Of a DNA stretch of 7,477 nt, positions 1-6,732 are shown one piece after another (positions within the stretch are counted from its first letter, which is position 1; each line of letters begins with the position of its first letter). The stretch covers positions 1 through 7,477 of the forward strand of contig SFLN01000093.1 of assembly GCA_004554555.1 (NCBI GenBank), in the 5' to 3' direction. Under the pieces are notes generated by a model. That model was not told where the DNA came from and did not search any database. It worked only from the letters and a program-made list of their open reading frames with translations. Both the position numbers and the translations under genes were made by a program. This DNA is from [Eubacterium] saphenum (GTDB lineage Bacteria; Bacillota; Clostridia; Oscillospirales; Ruminococcaceae).

Positions 1-888
1 AAATCGCTTGAAAATGCGGGAATTTCTGCGAAAAAGTACGTTTTCCCGCACGGTGAAGCGTCAAAAAATCATACTATTTTGATAGGAATTTATGAGTTTC
101 TCGCGGAGAACAATTTCACGCGTTCCGATTTTATCGTTGCTCTCGGCGGCGGCGTTGTCGGAGATACCGCAGGATACGCGGCGGCAACCTTTATGCGCGG
201 GATTGATTTTGTGCAAATTCCCACGACTGTTGTCAGTCAATCGGACAGCTCTGTCGGCGGAAAAACCGCTGTAAATATCAACGCAGGCAAAAATCTTGTC
301 GGCGCTTTTCATCAGCCTAAACTCGTTATCTGCGATACCGATACCCTTAAAACGCTCACGCCCGAGTTCTTTTCGGACGGAATGGCGGAGGTTATCAAGC
401 ACGGTATGATTAAATCTCCCGAGCTGTTTGAAATCCTCTCGACAAAGGATATCTCGGAGAATATGGTTGACATAATGAAACGAAATGTTTCGATTAAGGG
501 AAAGGTTGTCGAAGCGGACGAGCGTGAAAAGGGCGAGCGTATGCTCCTCAATTTCGGGCACACTCTGGCTCACGCGCTCGAAAAATACTACAATTACACG
601 GGAATTGCCCACGGTCACGCGGTTGCCGTCGGAATGAGCGTCTTCACGCATATTGCTGAGCGCAGAGGTATGTGCAAGGCGGGTGTTGCCGATAAGCTGG
701 ACAAGCTGCTCATAAAATGCGGCTTGCCAATAACCGACAAAGCGCCGCTTGACGAGCTGTACACGCTCTCTCTTCGCGACAAAAAGCACCTCTCAAGCGG
801 TATTAACATCGTCATCTGCTCGGATATCGGCAAGAGCGAGGTCGTGAAAATGTCGGTTGAGGAATACAAGGATTTTTTGGAGAGCTGA
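1..888 (+). CDS. aroB: 3-dehydroquinate synthase, 5'-truncated by window edge
   Basis: Converts DAHP to 3-dehydroquinate, the second step of the shikimate pathway, in the cytosol, using NAD+ and a divalent metal (usually Zn2+ or Co2+). The frame is open from base 1 and gives 295 residues before the TGA at 886-888. Numbering within the fragment: NAD-binding GGGVVGD at 49-55, the family block PTTVVSQSDSSVGGKT at 74-89, and three metal ligands, Glu130 (GMAEVIKHG), His187 (NFGHTLAHALE) and His204 (HGHAVAVGM). The 17-residue spacing of the two histidines matches the E. coli enzyme. By that comparison about 50 N-terminal residues lie left of the window. A TTG at 79 is an internal codon, since the frame upstream of it is open and family-like. 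The stop is one base before the aroA start, so translation of the two is probably coupled. Identification is very secure. Confidence 0.97.
   Translation, partial: KSLENAGISAKKYVFPHGEASKNHTILIGIYEFLAENNFTRSDFIVALGGGVVGDTAGYAAATFMRGIDFVQIPTTVVSQSDSSVGGKTAVNINAGKNLVGAFHQPKLVICDTDTLKTLTPEFFSDGMAEVIKHGMIKSPELFEILSTKDISENMVDIMKRNVSIKGKVVEADEREKGERMLLNFGHTLAHALEKYYNYTGIAHGHAVAVGMSVFTHIAERRGMCKAGVADKLDKLLIKCGLPITDKAPLDELYTLSLRDKKHLSSGINIVICSDIGKSEVVKMSVEEYKDFLES
879..884 (+). promoter_or_regulatory. Ribosome binding site that fixes the aroA start
   Basis: GGAGAG lies inside the last codons of aroB and ends 5 nt before the ATG at 890. This supports ATG 890 over the in-frame TTG at 857, which would add 11 residues (MRNTRIFWRAD) unlike the family N-terminus. 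Confidence 0.75.
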
Positions 889-889
889 T

Positions 890-2110
890 ATGGATATAAA
901 AATTACGCCGAAAAAATTGTCGGGAAAGGTTGTCGTGCCGCCGTCTAAGAGCGTTGCTCACCGTATGATAATCGCGGCGGCGCTGTCGGACGGAGTTTCC
1001 ACGATTTCCAACCTCTTCCCTTCCGTTGATATTACGGCAACGATGGACTGTATGAAAGCTCTCGGAGCAAAAATCAGCTTCAGCAGCAACACAGCGGTAA
1101 TTGAAGGAATAAAAAATTCTCCCGATAAAGCCGTTTTGGATTGCTGCGAATCCGGTTCAACGCTAAGATTTCTGATACCGGTTGCGTGCGCGCTCGGAGT
1201 TGACGCAAAGTTTATCGGTCGCGGAAAGCTCCCGCAAAGACCAATTACGCCGTTTCTCGATGAACTTCCGAAGCACGGGATTACCTTTAAGCTGCCCGAA
1301 AACGGCGACAATCTGCCTTGCTCGGTTCACGGGAAATTGACCGGCGGAAGATTTGAGGTTGACGGGGGAATTTCCTCGCAGTTTATCACGGGACTGCTTT
1401 TTGCGCTGCCGCTGCTGAACGAGGACAGCGAAATCGTACTCACCTCTCCCCTGCAATCAAAGCCCTACGTTGACATAACAATCGGCGTTCTGCGGGATTT
1501 TGGCTGTGAAATTTCCGAAACAAAAACAGGTTATTTTGTCAAGGGAAATCAGCGTCTTGTGCCTTTTTCGGGCGCGGTTGAGGGCGATTTTTCTCAGGCG
1601 GCGTTCTTTTATGTTGCCAACACGCTTGGTTCTACGATTGAAATTGCCGGACTTAACGAAAATTCTCTGCAAGGCGACAAGGCAATCGTTGATATTTGCA
1701 AAAATGCTGTCAGCGGAAAAGCGTTTGAGCTGGACTGCTCGGATATACCGGATTTGGTACCGATTTTATCGGTGCTCGGGTGTTTTTGTGACGGGCAAAG
1801 CCGTATAATCAACGCCGCGCGGCTCAGAATAAAGGAGTGCGACCGTTTGGCGGCGATGGAAGACTGCCTGAACAAAATCGGCGGCAAGGTGAAATCTACT
1901 GCCGATACGCTTGAAATAGACGGCGTGGGAACGCTTCAAGGCGGCGAGGTCGGCTGCTTCAACGACCACAGAATTGCTATGTCAATGGCAATTGCCGCAA
2001 CTCGCTGCGAAAAACCTCTGATAATTCGCGGCGCGGAGTGCGTTTCAAAATCTTTCCCGAATTTCTTCGAGGTTTACAGAACGCTCGGCGGGATTTTTGA
2101 GGAAATCTGA
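890..2110 (+). CDS. aroA: 3-phosphoshikimate 1-carboxyvinyltransferase (EPSP synthase)
   Basis: Transfers the enolpyruvyl group of PEP to shikimate 3-phosphate, the sixth step of the shikimate pathway, in the cytosol. From ATG 890 it has 406 residues, slightly below the common 420-450. Motifs in order: PSKSVAHR (18-25, phosphoshikimate-binding Lys20), ESGSTLRF (87-94, the PEP site loop), LPQRP (114-118), ISSQF (161-165), DIPD with the probable catalytic Asp288, RLRIKECDRL (311-320, Glu316), NDHRIAM (358-364) and KSFP (387-390). The glycine equivalent to E. coli Gly96, which sets glyphosate sensitivity, is retained as Gly89. The following position pair is R-F rather than R-P, as expected outside the enterobacterial group. 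The KECDRL block has Cys where Ser or Thr is usual. The gene starts one base after aroB and lies 21 nt before aroC. Function is secure; drug response is inference only. Confidence 0.97.
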   Translation: MDIKITPKKLSGKVVVPPSKSVAHRMIIAAALSDGVSTISNLFPSVDITATMDCMKALGAKISFSSNTAVIEGIKNSPDKAVLDCCESGSTLRFLIPVACALGVDAKFIGRGKLPQRPITPFLDELPKHGITFKLPENGDNLPCSVHGKLTGGRFEVDGGISSQFITGLLFALPLLNEDSEIVLTSPLQSKPYVDITIGVLRDFGCEISETKTGYFVKGNQRLVPFSGAVEGDFSQAAFFYVANTLGSTIEIAGLNENSLQGDKAIVDICKNAVSGKAFELDCSDIPDLVPILSVLGCFCDGQSRIINAARLRIKECDRLAAMEDCLNKIGGKVKSTADTLEIDGVGTLQGGEVGCFNDHRIAMSMAIAATRCEKPLIIRGAECVSKSFPNFFEVYRTLGGIFEEI

Positions 2111-2131
2111 TTAATTTGATAGGAGTTTGTT

Positions 2132-3220
2132 ATGTCATCAAGTTTTAACGGCGGGATTAAATTCTCGATTTTCGGCGAAAGCCACGGAAAAGGTATCGGG
2201 GTTGTTTTGGACAATCTGCCGGCGGGCGAAGCGATTGACCTTGATAAAATCGGGGAATTTATGGCGCGGCGCGCTCCCAAAAAGGACGGCACGTCAACAA
2301 TGCGCAATGAAAAGGATATTCCCGAAATCCTCTCGGGGCTTTATGAGGGGAAAACTACGGGAACGGCGCTTGCTGCGGTGATTTACAACTCCGACCAGCA
2401 CTCGGGCGATTACGGAAATCTCATCAGTACGGCGCGTCCCGCTCACGCGGATTACACTGGATATCTGCGCTATAACGGCGCAAACGACCCGCGCGGCGGC
2501 GGGCACTTTTCGGGCAGACTTACCGCGCCGCTTTGCTTTGCGGGAGCGGTTTGCGCGCAAATTCTCGAGCACCGCGGAATTACTGTCGGCGCGCATATCA
2601 TTAAAATCAAGAATGTTCTCGATGAACGCTTTGACCCGGTTAACGTTACCGCGGAGCAGCTCAACTCGGTTAAAAAGCGTGCTTTTCCCGTTACTTCAGA
2701 CGAAGCCGAAGCGAAGATGCGCGAAGTTATAAATGCGGCAAGAATGGATTTGAACAGCGTTGGCGGCGTTATCGAATGTGCTGCGGTTGGTTTTCCTGCG
2801 GGAGTTGGCTCGCCGATGCTCGACGGCCTGGAAAATATTATCACGCGTTTGGTTTTTGCAATTCCCGCTGTTAAGGGAATTGAATTTGGCAACGGTTTCG
2901 GCTGCACCGATTTATTCGGCAGCGAAAACAATGATGAGTTCTACGTTCAAGACGAGAAAATTCTCACCAAAACCAACAACCACGGCGGAATTCTCGGTGG
3001 AATAAGCTCGGGAATGCCGATAATTTTCAGAGCTGCGTTTAAGCCCACTCCGTCCATTTCGCGCCCGCAGAAAACTGTGGATTTCAAGGAAAAACGCGAC
3101 ACGGAGCTTGTTATCAAAGGAAGACACGACCCTTGCGTTGTGCCGAGAGCTGTTCCCTGCGTTGAGTCGGCGATGAATATCGCTTTGCTGTCCGCGCTGA
3201 TTGAAAATCCGAAAATATGA
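2132..3220 (+). CDS. aroC: Chorismate synthase
   Basis: Makes chorismate from EPSP by anti-1,4-elimination of phosphate, the last step of the common aromatic pathway; the family requires reduced FMN. It has 362 residues, normal for bacterial AroC. Visible motifs: GESHGKGIG (15-23, active-site His18), RPAHADYT (102-109, active-site His105), RGGGHFSGR (121-129) and GGISSGMP near residue 290, with RHDPCVVPRAVP near the C-terminus. The GGGHFSGRLTAPL form replaces the GGGRSSARETA of E. coli, and from recollection of the family it is usual in Clostridia. ATG 2132 follows AGGAG at 2121-2125 with a 6-nt spacer, and MSSSFNGGIKFSIFGESHG begins as the family does. It is the third aro gene in a row, 12 nt before the DUF4364 gene. 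No flavin reductase is seen nearby. Identification is secure. Confidence 0.98.
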   Translation: MSSSFNGGIKFSIFGESHGKGIGVVLDNLPAGEAIDLDKIGEFMARRAPKKDGTSTMRNEKDIPEILSGLYEGKTTGTALAAVIYNSDQHSGDYGNLISTARPAHADYTGYLRYNGANDPRGGGHFSGRLTAPLCFAGAVCAQILEHRGITVGAHIIKIKNVLDERFDPVNVTAEQLNSVKKRAFPVTSDEAEAKMREVINAARMDLNSVGGVIECAAVGFPAGVGSPMLDGLENIITRLVFAIPAVKGIEFGNGFGCTDLFGSENNDEFYVQDEKILTKTNNHGGILGGISSGMPIIFRAAFKPTPSISRPQKTVDFKEKRDTELVIKGRHDPCVVPRAVPCVESAMNIALLSALIENPKI

Positions 3221-3226
3221 AAGGAG
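3221..3226 (+). promoter_or_regulatory. Strong ribosome binding site before the GTG-started DUF4364 gene
   Basis: AAGGAG immediately follows the aroC stop codon and ends 6 nt before GTG 3233. It supports the unusual GTG start and independent, efficient initiation of the last gene of the operon. Confidence 0.75.
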
Positions 3227-3232
3227 AATTCC

Positions 3233-3775
3233 GTGGAAGTACCAAGAATACGCGTGTCCGAAATCGACGATATCTGCGTTTTGATATGCCACTTGATTTA
3301 CTCGCTCGGCTGTCCGCTGTCGAAGGACGAGCTGATTGAAATAACCTCTCTTGAGGACGCGGTGAATTACTTCAACCTCACCGCCGCGCTTGAAAAGGCG
3401 TCGGGACATCTTCTGAATGTCACCGACGTTGACGGGGAGATTGTTTACTCAAACACCGCGATGGGCATAAAAGCCGCCAAAGACCTCGGCGCAGCGCTCC
3501 CGCTGTCGGTTCGCGACAAAATGTTCAAGGAGGCTGTTCGCGTTTACACCCGTGACGCGATGAAGAAAAACAGCTCGTTCCTTGCCGTTCGATACATCAC
3601 AAATCCCGACGGGACCTGCACTTTGGGCGTTACCGTTATGGACGAGGTTACGGCTCAGCCGAAATATTATCTTGAAATCGCTGCCGAAAACTCAGAAAAC
3701 GCCGATTTCATCAAGAGCAAAATCAAACAAGACCCTAAAGCGTTCAAGGCTTATCTCGACAACTTTTTCAAATAA
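3233..3775 (+). CDS. DUF4364 family protein, probable winged-helix N-terminus
   Basis: Protein of 180 residues with no assigned reaction. The N-terminal third (about 10-80) has the pattern SxDELIEITS...VNYFNLTAALEKASGHLLN followed by a beta-hairpin-like stretch with VDGEIVYSNTAMG. This resembles the helix-helix-wing layout of DUF4364 proteins from Firmicutes, which are described as unknown proteins with a predicted winged helix. The rest (about 85-180) alternates predicted strands (SFLAVRYIT, CTLGVTVMD, KYYLEIAA) with a charged C-terminal helix. No signal peptide or membrane segment is visible. The GTG start at 3233 has a strong ribosome binding site. It is the last gene of the aro run, 12 nt after aroC and just before a terminator, so it is probably cotranscribed. 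A role as a transcription regulator, perhaps of aromatic biosynthesis, is inference from fold and position only. Family assignment was made by eye. Confidence 0.85.
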   Translation: MEVPRIRVSEIDDICVLICHLIYSLGCPLSKDELIEITSLEDAVNYFNLTAALEKASGHLLNVTDVDGEIVYSNTAMGIKAAKDLGAALPLSVRDKMFKEAVRVYTRDAMKKNSSFLAVRYITNPDGTCTLGVTVMDEVTAQPKYYLEIAAENSENADFIKSKIKQDPKAFKAYLDNFFK

Positions 3776-3776
3776 A

Positions 3777-3802
3777 AAACGGCAGTTTTCAAGCTGCCGT
3801 TT
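3777..3802. terminator. Bidirectional intrinsic terminator between convergent operons
   Basis: A perfect 9-bp stem (AAACGGCAG at 3777-3785 with CTGCCGTTT at 3794-3802) encloses an 8-nt loop. One G-U and one T-A pair could shorten the loop to four. On the plus strand the stem is followed by TTTCTCTTTATTCTTTT. On the minus strand the mirror flank reads as a run of six T then ATT. It begins 2 bases after the DUF4364 stop and ends 4 bases before the stop codon of the minus-strand gene, so one element can end both transcripts. Confidence 0.88.
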
Positions 3803-3806
3803 CTCT

Positions 3807-4250
3807 TTATTCTTTTAGCATTTTTTCAGCAAGCTCCGCTGCGTATTTGCAAAGCAGCGGGCACGGACGCTTCTGATAATACTCGGGAGTTCGCGCGTCG
3901 GGCTGAGCTGTTTTTTCGGGCTTTTCAAGACCGAGAAGCTCCTTGCAGATTATGCTGCCGTTGTCCTTCTTGAACTGCTCCGCAGCCGCGCGGATTTTCT
4001 CGTAAAGCGCTTTTTTGCCCTCGGTATCTTTCGGGTCGGTGTAACCGTAGGCTTGGCTTAACACCATAACAATTCCCGAAAACGCGCCGCAGACCTCTCT
4101 CATTCTGCCCATACCGCCGCCAAAGCCGCCCGAAATCTTCGCGAGCTGTTCGGGTTCCATTCCAAAGAGGTCGGAATAGGCGAGAGTTACCGACTGAGAG
4201 CAGTTGTAGCCGTTTGTGAAAAACTCGTAAGCCTTATCTCCCCTGCTCAT
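3807..4250 (-). CDS. C_GCAxxG_C_C family protein (putative redox or metal-binding)
   Basis: Protein of 147 residues with the arrangement of the C_GCAxxG_C_C family (PF09719): an early Cys in NGYNCSQSV (Cys17), a glycine-rich GGFGGGMGRMREVCGAFSG block (41-59, Cys54), then Cys102, and CPLLC (Cys130, Cys134). The conserved cysteines suggest a redox or metal/cluster-binding role, but the family has no firmly established reaction that I can name. Central residues 60-70 are hydrophobic, but no clear membrane helix or signal peptide is present, so a cytosolic location is likely. Its ATG (4250-4248) overlaps the stop of the Mrp gene in an ATGA, the mark of translational coupling, so its product is probably made in proportion to the Fe-S carrier. 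It is the last gene before the shared terminator. Confidence 0.88.
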   Translation of the reverse strand: MSRGDKAYEFFTNGYNCSQSVTLAYSDLFGMEPEQLAKISGGFGGGMGRMREVCGAFSGIVMVLSQAYGYTDPKDTEGKKALYEKIRAAAEQFKKDNGSIICKELLGLEKPEKTAQPDARTPEYYQKRPCPLLCKYAAELAEKMLKE

Positions 4251-5074
4251 TTGCAGAATTCCTCCACCGCGTCGGCAATCGGGTCGGCAGCCTCGGTTTC
4301 CATAAGCTCCAGCATTCCGCTGTCAACCAGCTTTGCAATTTCCGGGTCAATCGGGAGCTTTGCGAGAACCTTGAGGTTGAATTTCTTCGCGGTTTCGTCA
4401 ATGTGGCTTTCACCGAAAACATTGATGTGCTTGCCGCAGTCCGGGCAAACCGCATAGCTCATATTCTCGACAAGACCTATAATCGGTACATTCATCATCT
4501 CTGCCATTTTAAGCGCTTTTCCGACAATCATCGAAACCAGCTCCTGCGGAGAGGTAACGACAATTATGCCGTCAAGCGGGATTGACTGGAAAACGGTGAG
4601 CGGAACGTCGCCGGTTCCCGGAGGCATATCGACGAACATATAGTCAACATCGTCCCAGATAACGTCCGTCCAGAACTGCTTTGCCGTTCCCGCGATAATC
4701 GGGCCTCTCCATACAACAGGAGCGGTTTCATCGGGAAGAAGCAGGTTTACGCTCATAACCTTAATTCCCTTTTTGGATTTAACGGGGAAAATCGCGTTCT
4801 GGTCGCCGGTTGCCTTGTCCTTGATGCCAAACGCCTTCGGAACGGAAGGTCCCGTGATATCCGCGTCAAGAACGGCGGTGTTGAAGCCGCGTCTGTTCAT
4901 CAGAACCGCGCTCATACAAGTGACGAGGGATTTTCCCACGCCGCCCTTGCCGCTTACAATACCAATCACCTTTTTGATGTTCGACAGCTCGTGCGGTTTC
5001 TCGAGAAAACTCTTCGGGTCACGCTCGGAACAGCTCTCCGAACAGCTTGAACAATCGTGTGTACATTCGCTCAT
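4247..5074 (-). CDS. Mrp/NBP35 family iron-sulfur cluster carrier ATPase
   Basis: P-loop ATPase of 275 residues in the Mrp/ApbC/NBP35 group, cytosolic homodimers thought to bind and pass on [4Fe-4S] clusters. Features in order: an N-terminal cysteine cluster C4-x3-C8-x2-C11-x3-C15; deviant Walker A SGKGGVGKS (41-49, with signature Lys43 and Lys48); LDADITGPS (69-77); the switch-like VDMPPGTGD (148-156); and CPDC (Cys210, Cys213), the usual bridging-cluster cysteine pair at the dimer interface. No N-terminal DUF59 domain is present, unlike many bacterial Mrp proteins; the cysteine cluster replaces it, giving an NBP35-like layout. ATG 5074 follows AAAGGAAG (5081-5088) with 6-nt spacing. It overlaps the C_GCAxxG_C_C gene downstream, which may be a client or partner (inference). 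mrp or apbC would be a reasonable name but the exact orthology is not settled. Confidence 0.95.
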   Translation of the reverse strand: MSECTHDCSSCSESCSERDPKSFLEKPHELSNIKKVIGIVSGKGGVGKSLVTCMSAVLMNRRGFNTAVLDADITGPSVPKAFGIKDKATGDQNAIFPVKSKKGIKVMSVNLLLPDETAPVVWRGPIIAGTAKQFWTDVIWDDVDYMFVDMPPGTGDVPLTVFQSIPLDGIIVVTSPQELVSMIVGKALKMAEMMNVPIIGLVENMSYAVCPDCGKHINVFGESHIDETAKKFNLKVLAKLPIDPEIAKLVDSGMLELMETEAADPIADAVEEFCK

Positions 5075-5093
5075 TTTTATCTTCCTTTCGGTT

Positions 5094-5122
5094 TATATAA
5101 TTTTAACATAAAAAGCTTACAA
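5094..5122 (-). promoter_or_regulatory. Weak promoter-like sequence before the Mrp gene
   Basis: On the minus strand TTGTAA (5122-5117, overlapping the end of the acetyltransferase gene) and TATATA (5099-5094) are separated by 17 nt, each matching four of six consensus bases. A start about 7 nt further on would fall at the edge of the ribosome binding site, leaving almost no leader, so this is doubtful. The 42-nt gap is the largest between genes on this strand and is distinctly AT-rich, which is the reason it is recorded. Confidence 0.2.
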
Positions 5123-5554
5123 TTTTCTGAAAAACACCAGAGAACGCTCGTCTTTTATGTAATTATCCTCTTCAAATGCCTTGAACCTTTCCAAATCGTA
5201 AACCTTTGCCGAGAACACAATTTTCGCTGAAATCATCTGCTCCGCCCACTGCCTTACCGCTTGAACAAGAGCTTTTCCCGCGCCGATTTTTCGGTAGTAA
5301 TCGCTCACCACAAAATCCACAATTTCAATATACCGCGCTTCGGTAAGACTTATGATTTCCTTTGCATAAACATAGCCCGCGATATGCTGAGAGTGAATTG
5401 CCACAAGAACTTTATTTGTGCCGTCGCTGATTATTTCCTGCAAAGCGGCTTCGGTGTCCTCAAGTGAAAGCGCGCTTCTGCCGTGAGTTTTGTTGTACTT
5501 GCAAATCGCTTCCGCGTCCTTGAGTGTCGCGGGTCTTACGGTAAAATTGTACAT
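5117..5554 (-). CDS. GNAT family N-acetyltransferase
   Basis: Protein of 145 residues, the usual length for a single GNAT domain, which transfers an acetyl group from acetyl-CoA to an amine. The start FTVRPATLKDAEAI is the typical first strand and helix. IAGYVYAKEI (58-67) and YIEIVDFVVSDYYRKIGAGKAL (75 onward) give strands 3-4 and the acetyl-CoA pyrophosphate loop R88-x-x-G91-x-G93. The C-terminus (FSAKVYDLERFKAFEEDNYIKDE) is the common late GNAT segment. The substrate cannot be read from sequence; small molecules, ribosomal proteins and other proteins are all possible. ATG 5554 is preferred, with GGGG at 5561-5564 six bases upstream. A TTG at 5560 would overlap the deoB stop as TTGA and add two residues, but has no spaced ribosome binding site. 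It lies 2 nt after deoB, so it is cotranscribed with it, though a functional link to deoxyribose catabolism is not evident. Confidence 0.92.
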   Translation of the reverse strand: MYNFTVRPATLKDAEAICKYNKTHGRSALSLEDTEAALQEIISDGTNKVLVAIHSQHIAGYVYAKEIISLTEARYIEIVDFVVSDYYRKIGAGKALVQAVRQWAEQMISAKIVFSAKVYDLERFKAFEEDNYIKDERSLVFFRKL

Positions 5555-5556
5555 AA

Positions 5557-6720
5557 TCAACCCCGAATTTCATCGGCAAAGCTGCTGCCGTTTATATCAC
5601 CTTTCAAGTTCAGAAGCTCAAGAACCGTTGCCGCAATATCGCAAAATCCCGCTCTTGTGCCGAGATTTGCGGGCTTTATCCCCTCGCCGTAAATCAGCAC
5701 GGGAATATACTCGCGCGTGTGGTCGGTGCCGCTGTGACAAGGGTCGCAGCCGTGGTCGGCGGTGATTATAAGAATGTCCTCGGGGCGCATATTTGCCTTG
5801 AAATTCCCAAGCCACTCGTCAAACTCGTTCAGCGCGTTTGCGTAACCCAAAGCGTCGCGGCGGTGACCGTACTGCATATCAAAATCCACCAGATTTGTGA
5901 AGCAAAGCCCGTGAAAATCCTTTTGCTGATAATCGGACGTGATTTCCATATCGACAGAATTTCCTATTCTCCTATCGCAGTCCGAAACGCTTTTTCCCGC
6001 GAAAATATCGAAAATTTTGCCGACTCCGATTGTGTCCAAGCCGTTTTCTTTGAGAACGTCAAACATTGTGTTTTTCGGAGGAACGAGAGAAAAATCGTGC
6101 CTGCGTGAAGTTCTCTTAAACGGGTGTTCGCCCTCGAAAGGACGTGCAATAACTCTTCCCACGGCAAAATCACCCTGCAAAATCTCACGCGCGATTTCGC
6201 AGTATTTGTACAATTCCTCCACGGGAACAACGTCCTCGTGCGCGGCAATCTGGAAAACGCTGTCCGCGGACGTGTAGACAATCAGCGCGCCCGTTTTTAT
6301 GTGCTCCTCGCCGTAATCCGCGATAACCTTTGTCCCCGAATACGGCTTGTTGCAGAGAGTTTTCCTGCCGGTTCTGCGCTCAAACTCGCCGATAACCTCG
6401 GGCGGAAAACCGTCCGGAAATGTCGGAAACGCTTTTTCACTTACAAGACCGGCAATTTCCCAGTGACCGGTGGTCGTGTCCTTGCCCTTGGAAAGCTCCG
6501 AGAGCCGCAGAAAAGCGCCCTCGGGAGCGGCTTCCTTTTCACCGACTTCAACTCCGTCGATGTTAAACAGCCCCATTTTCGCCATATTCGGTACATTCAG
6601 CTTTCCCGTATTGAAGCACGAACGCAGAGTGTTCGCGCCCTTGTCGCCGAAATCCGCAGCGTCGGGCATTTCGCCAACGCCAAAGCTGTCCAAAACTATC
6701 AGAAAAACGCGCTTTGTCAT
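5557..6720 (-). CDS. deoB: Phosphopentomutase
   Basis: Interconverts (deoxy)ribose 1-phosphate and 5-phosphate in the cytosol, linking nucleoside phosphorolysis to the aldolase encoded just upstream. The 387-residue length is standard. It belongs to the alkaline phosphatase metal-enzyme superfamily with two Mn2+ ions. By comparison with the Bacillus cereus enzyme: Asp11 in LIVLDSFGVGEMPDA, the phosphorylated Thr84 in KDTTTGHWE, Asp153 in YTSADSVFQ, Asp281 and His286 in DFDMQYGHRRD, and Asp322, His323 and His334 in TADHGCDPCHSGTDHTRE. All expected metal ligands and the nucleophile are present. Spacing of the last five matches B. cereus exactly with a constant offset of five. ATG 6720 follows GAGGG (6732-6728) with 7-nt spacing, 12 nt after the deoC stop. 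Identification is secure. Confidence 0.98.
   Translation of the reverse strand: MTKRVFLIVLDSFGVGEMPDAADFGDKGANTLRSCFNTGKLNVPNMAKMGLFNIDGVEVGEKEAAPEGAFLRLSELSKGKDTTTGHWEIAGLVSEKAFPTFPDGFPPEVIGEFERRTGRKTLCNKPYSGTKVIADYGEEHIKTGALIVYTSADSVFQIAAHEDVVPVEELYKYCEIAREILQGDFAVGRVIARPFEGEHPFKRTSRRHDFSLVPPKNTMFDVLKENGLDTIGVGKIFDIFAGKSVSDCDRRIGNSVDMEITSDYQQKDFHGLCFTNLVDFDMQYGHRRDALGYANALNEFDEWLGNFKANMRPEDILIITADHGCDPCHSGTDHTREYIPVLIYGEGIKPANLGTRAGFCDIAATVLELLNLKGDINGSSFADEIRG
5561..5564 (-). promoter_or_regulatory. Ribosome binding site that favours ATG 5554 for the GNAT gene
   Basis: GGGG on the minus strand, within the last codons of deoB, is six bases before ATG 5554 but directly abuts the alternative TTG at 5560, so it favours the ATG. 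The match to the anti-Shine-Dalgarno sequence is modest. Confidence 0.45.
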
Positions 6721-6732
6721 TCACTCACCCTC

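Noticed and set aside
61..789. A 242-codon antisense frame over aroB
   Set aside because: It has the same in-register relation to aroB, created by codon choice; there is no ribosome binding site evidence or recognisable domain, and aroB is unmistakable.
857..889. TTG start 33 nt upstream of the aroA ATG
   Set aside because: The added residues are not family-like, and the ribosome binding site GGAGAG is spaced for ATG 890.
1141..1200. Possible glyphosate-insensitive type of EPSP synthase, because residues around the PEP loop differ from E. coli
   Set aside because: The key glycine (Gly89 here) is kept, and the differences are ordinary for the lineage; sequence alone does not support resistance.
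5719..6108. A 129-codon plus-strand frame within deoB
   Set aside because: In-register shadow of deoB; the protein looks like no known family.
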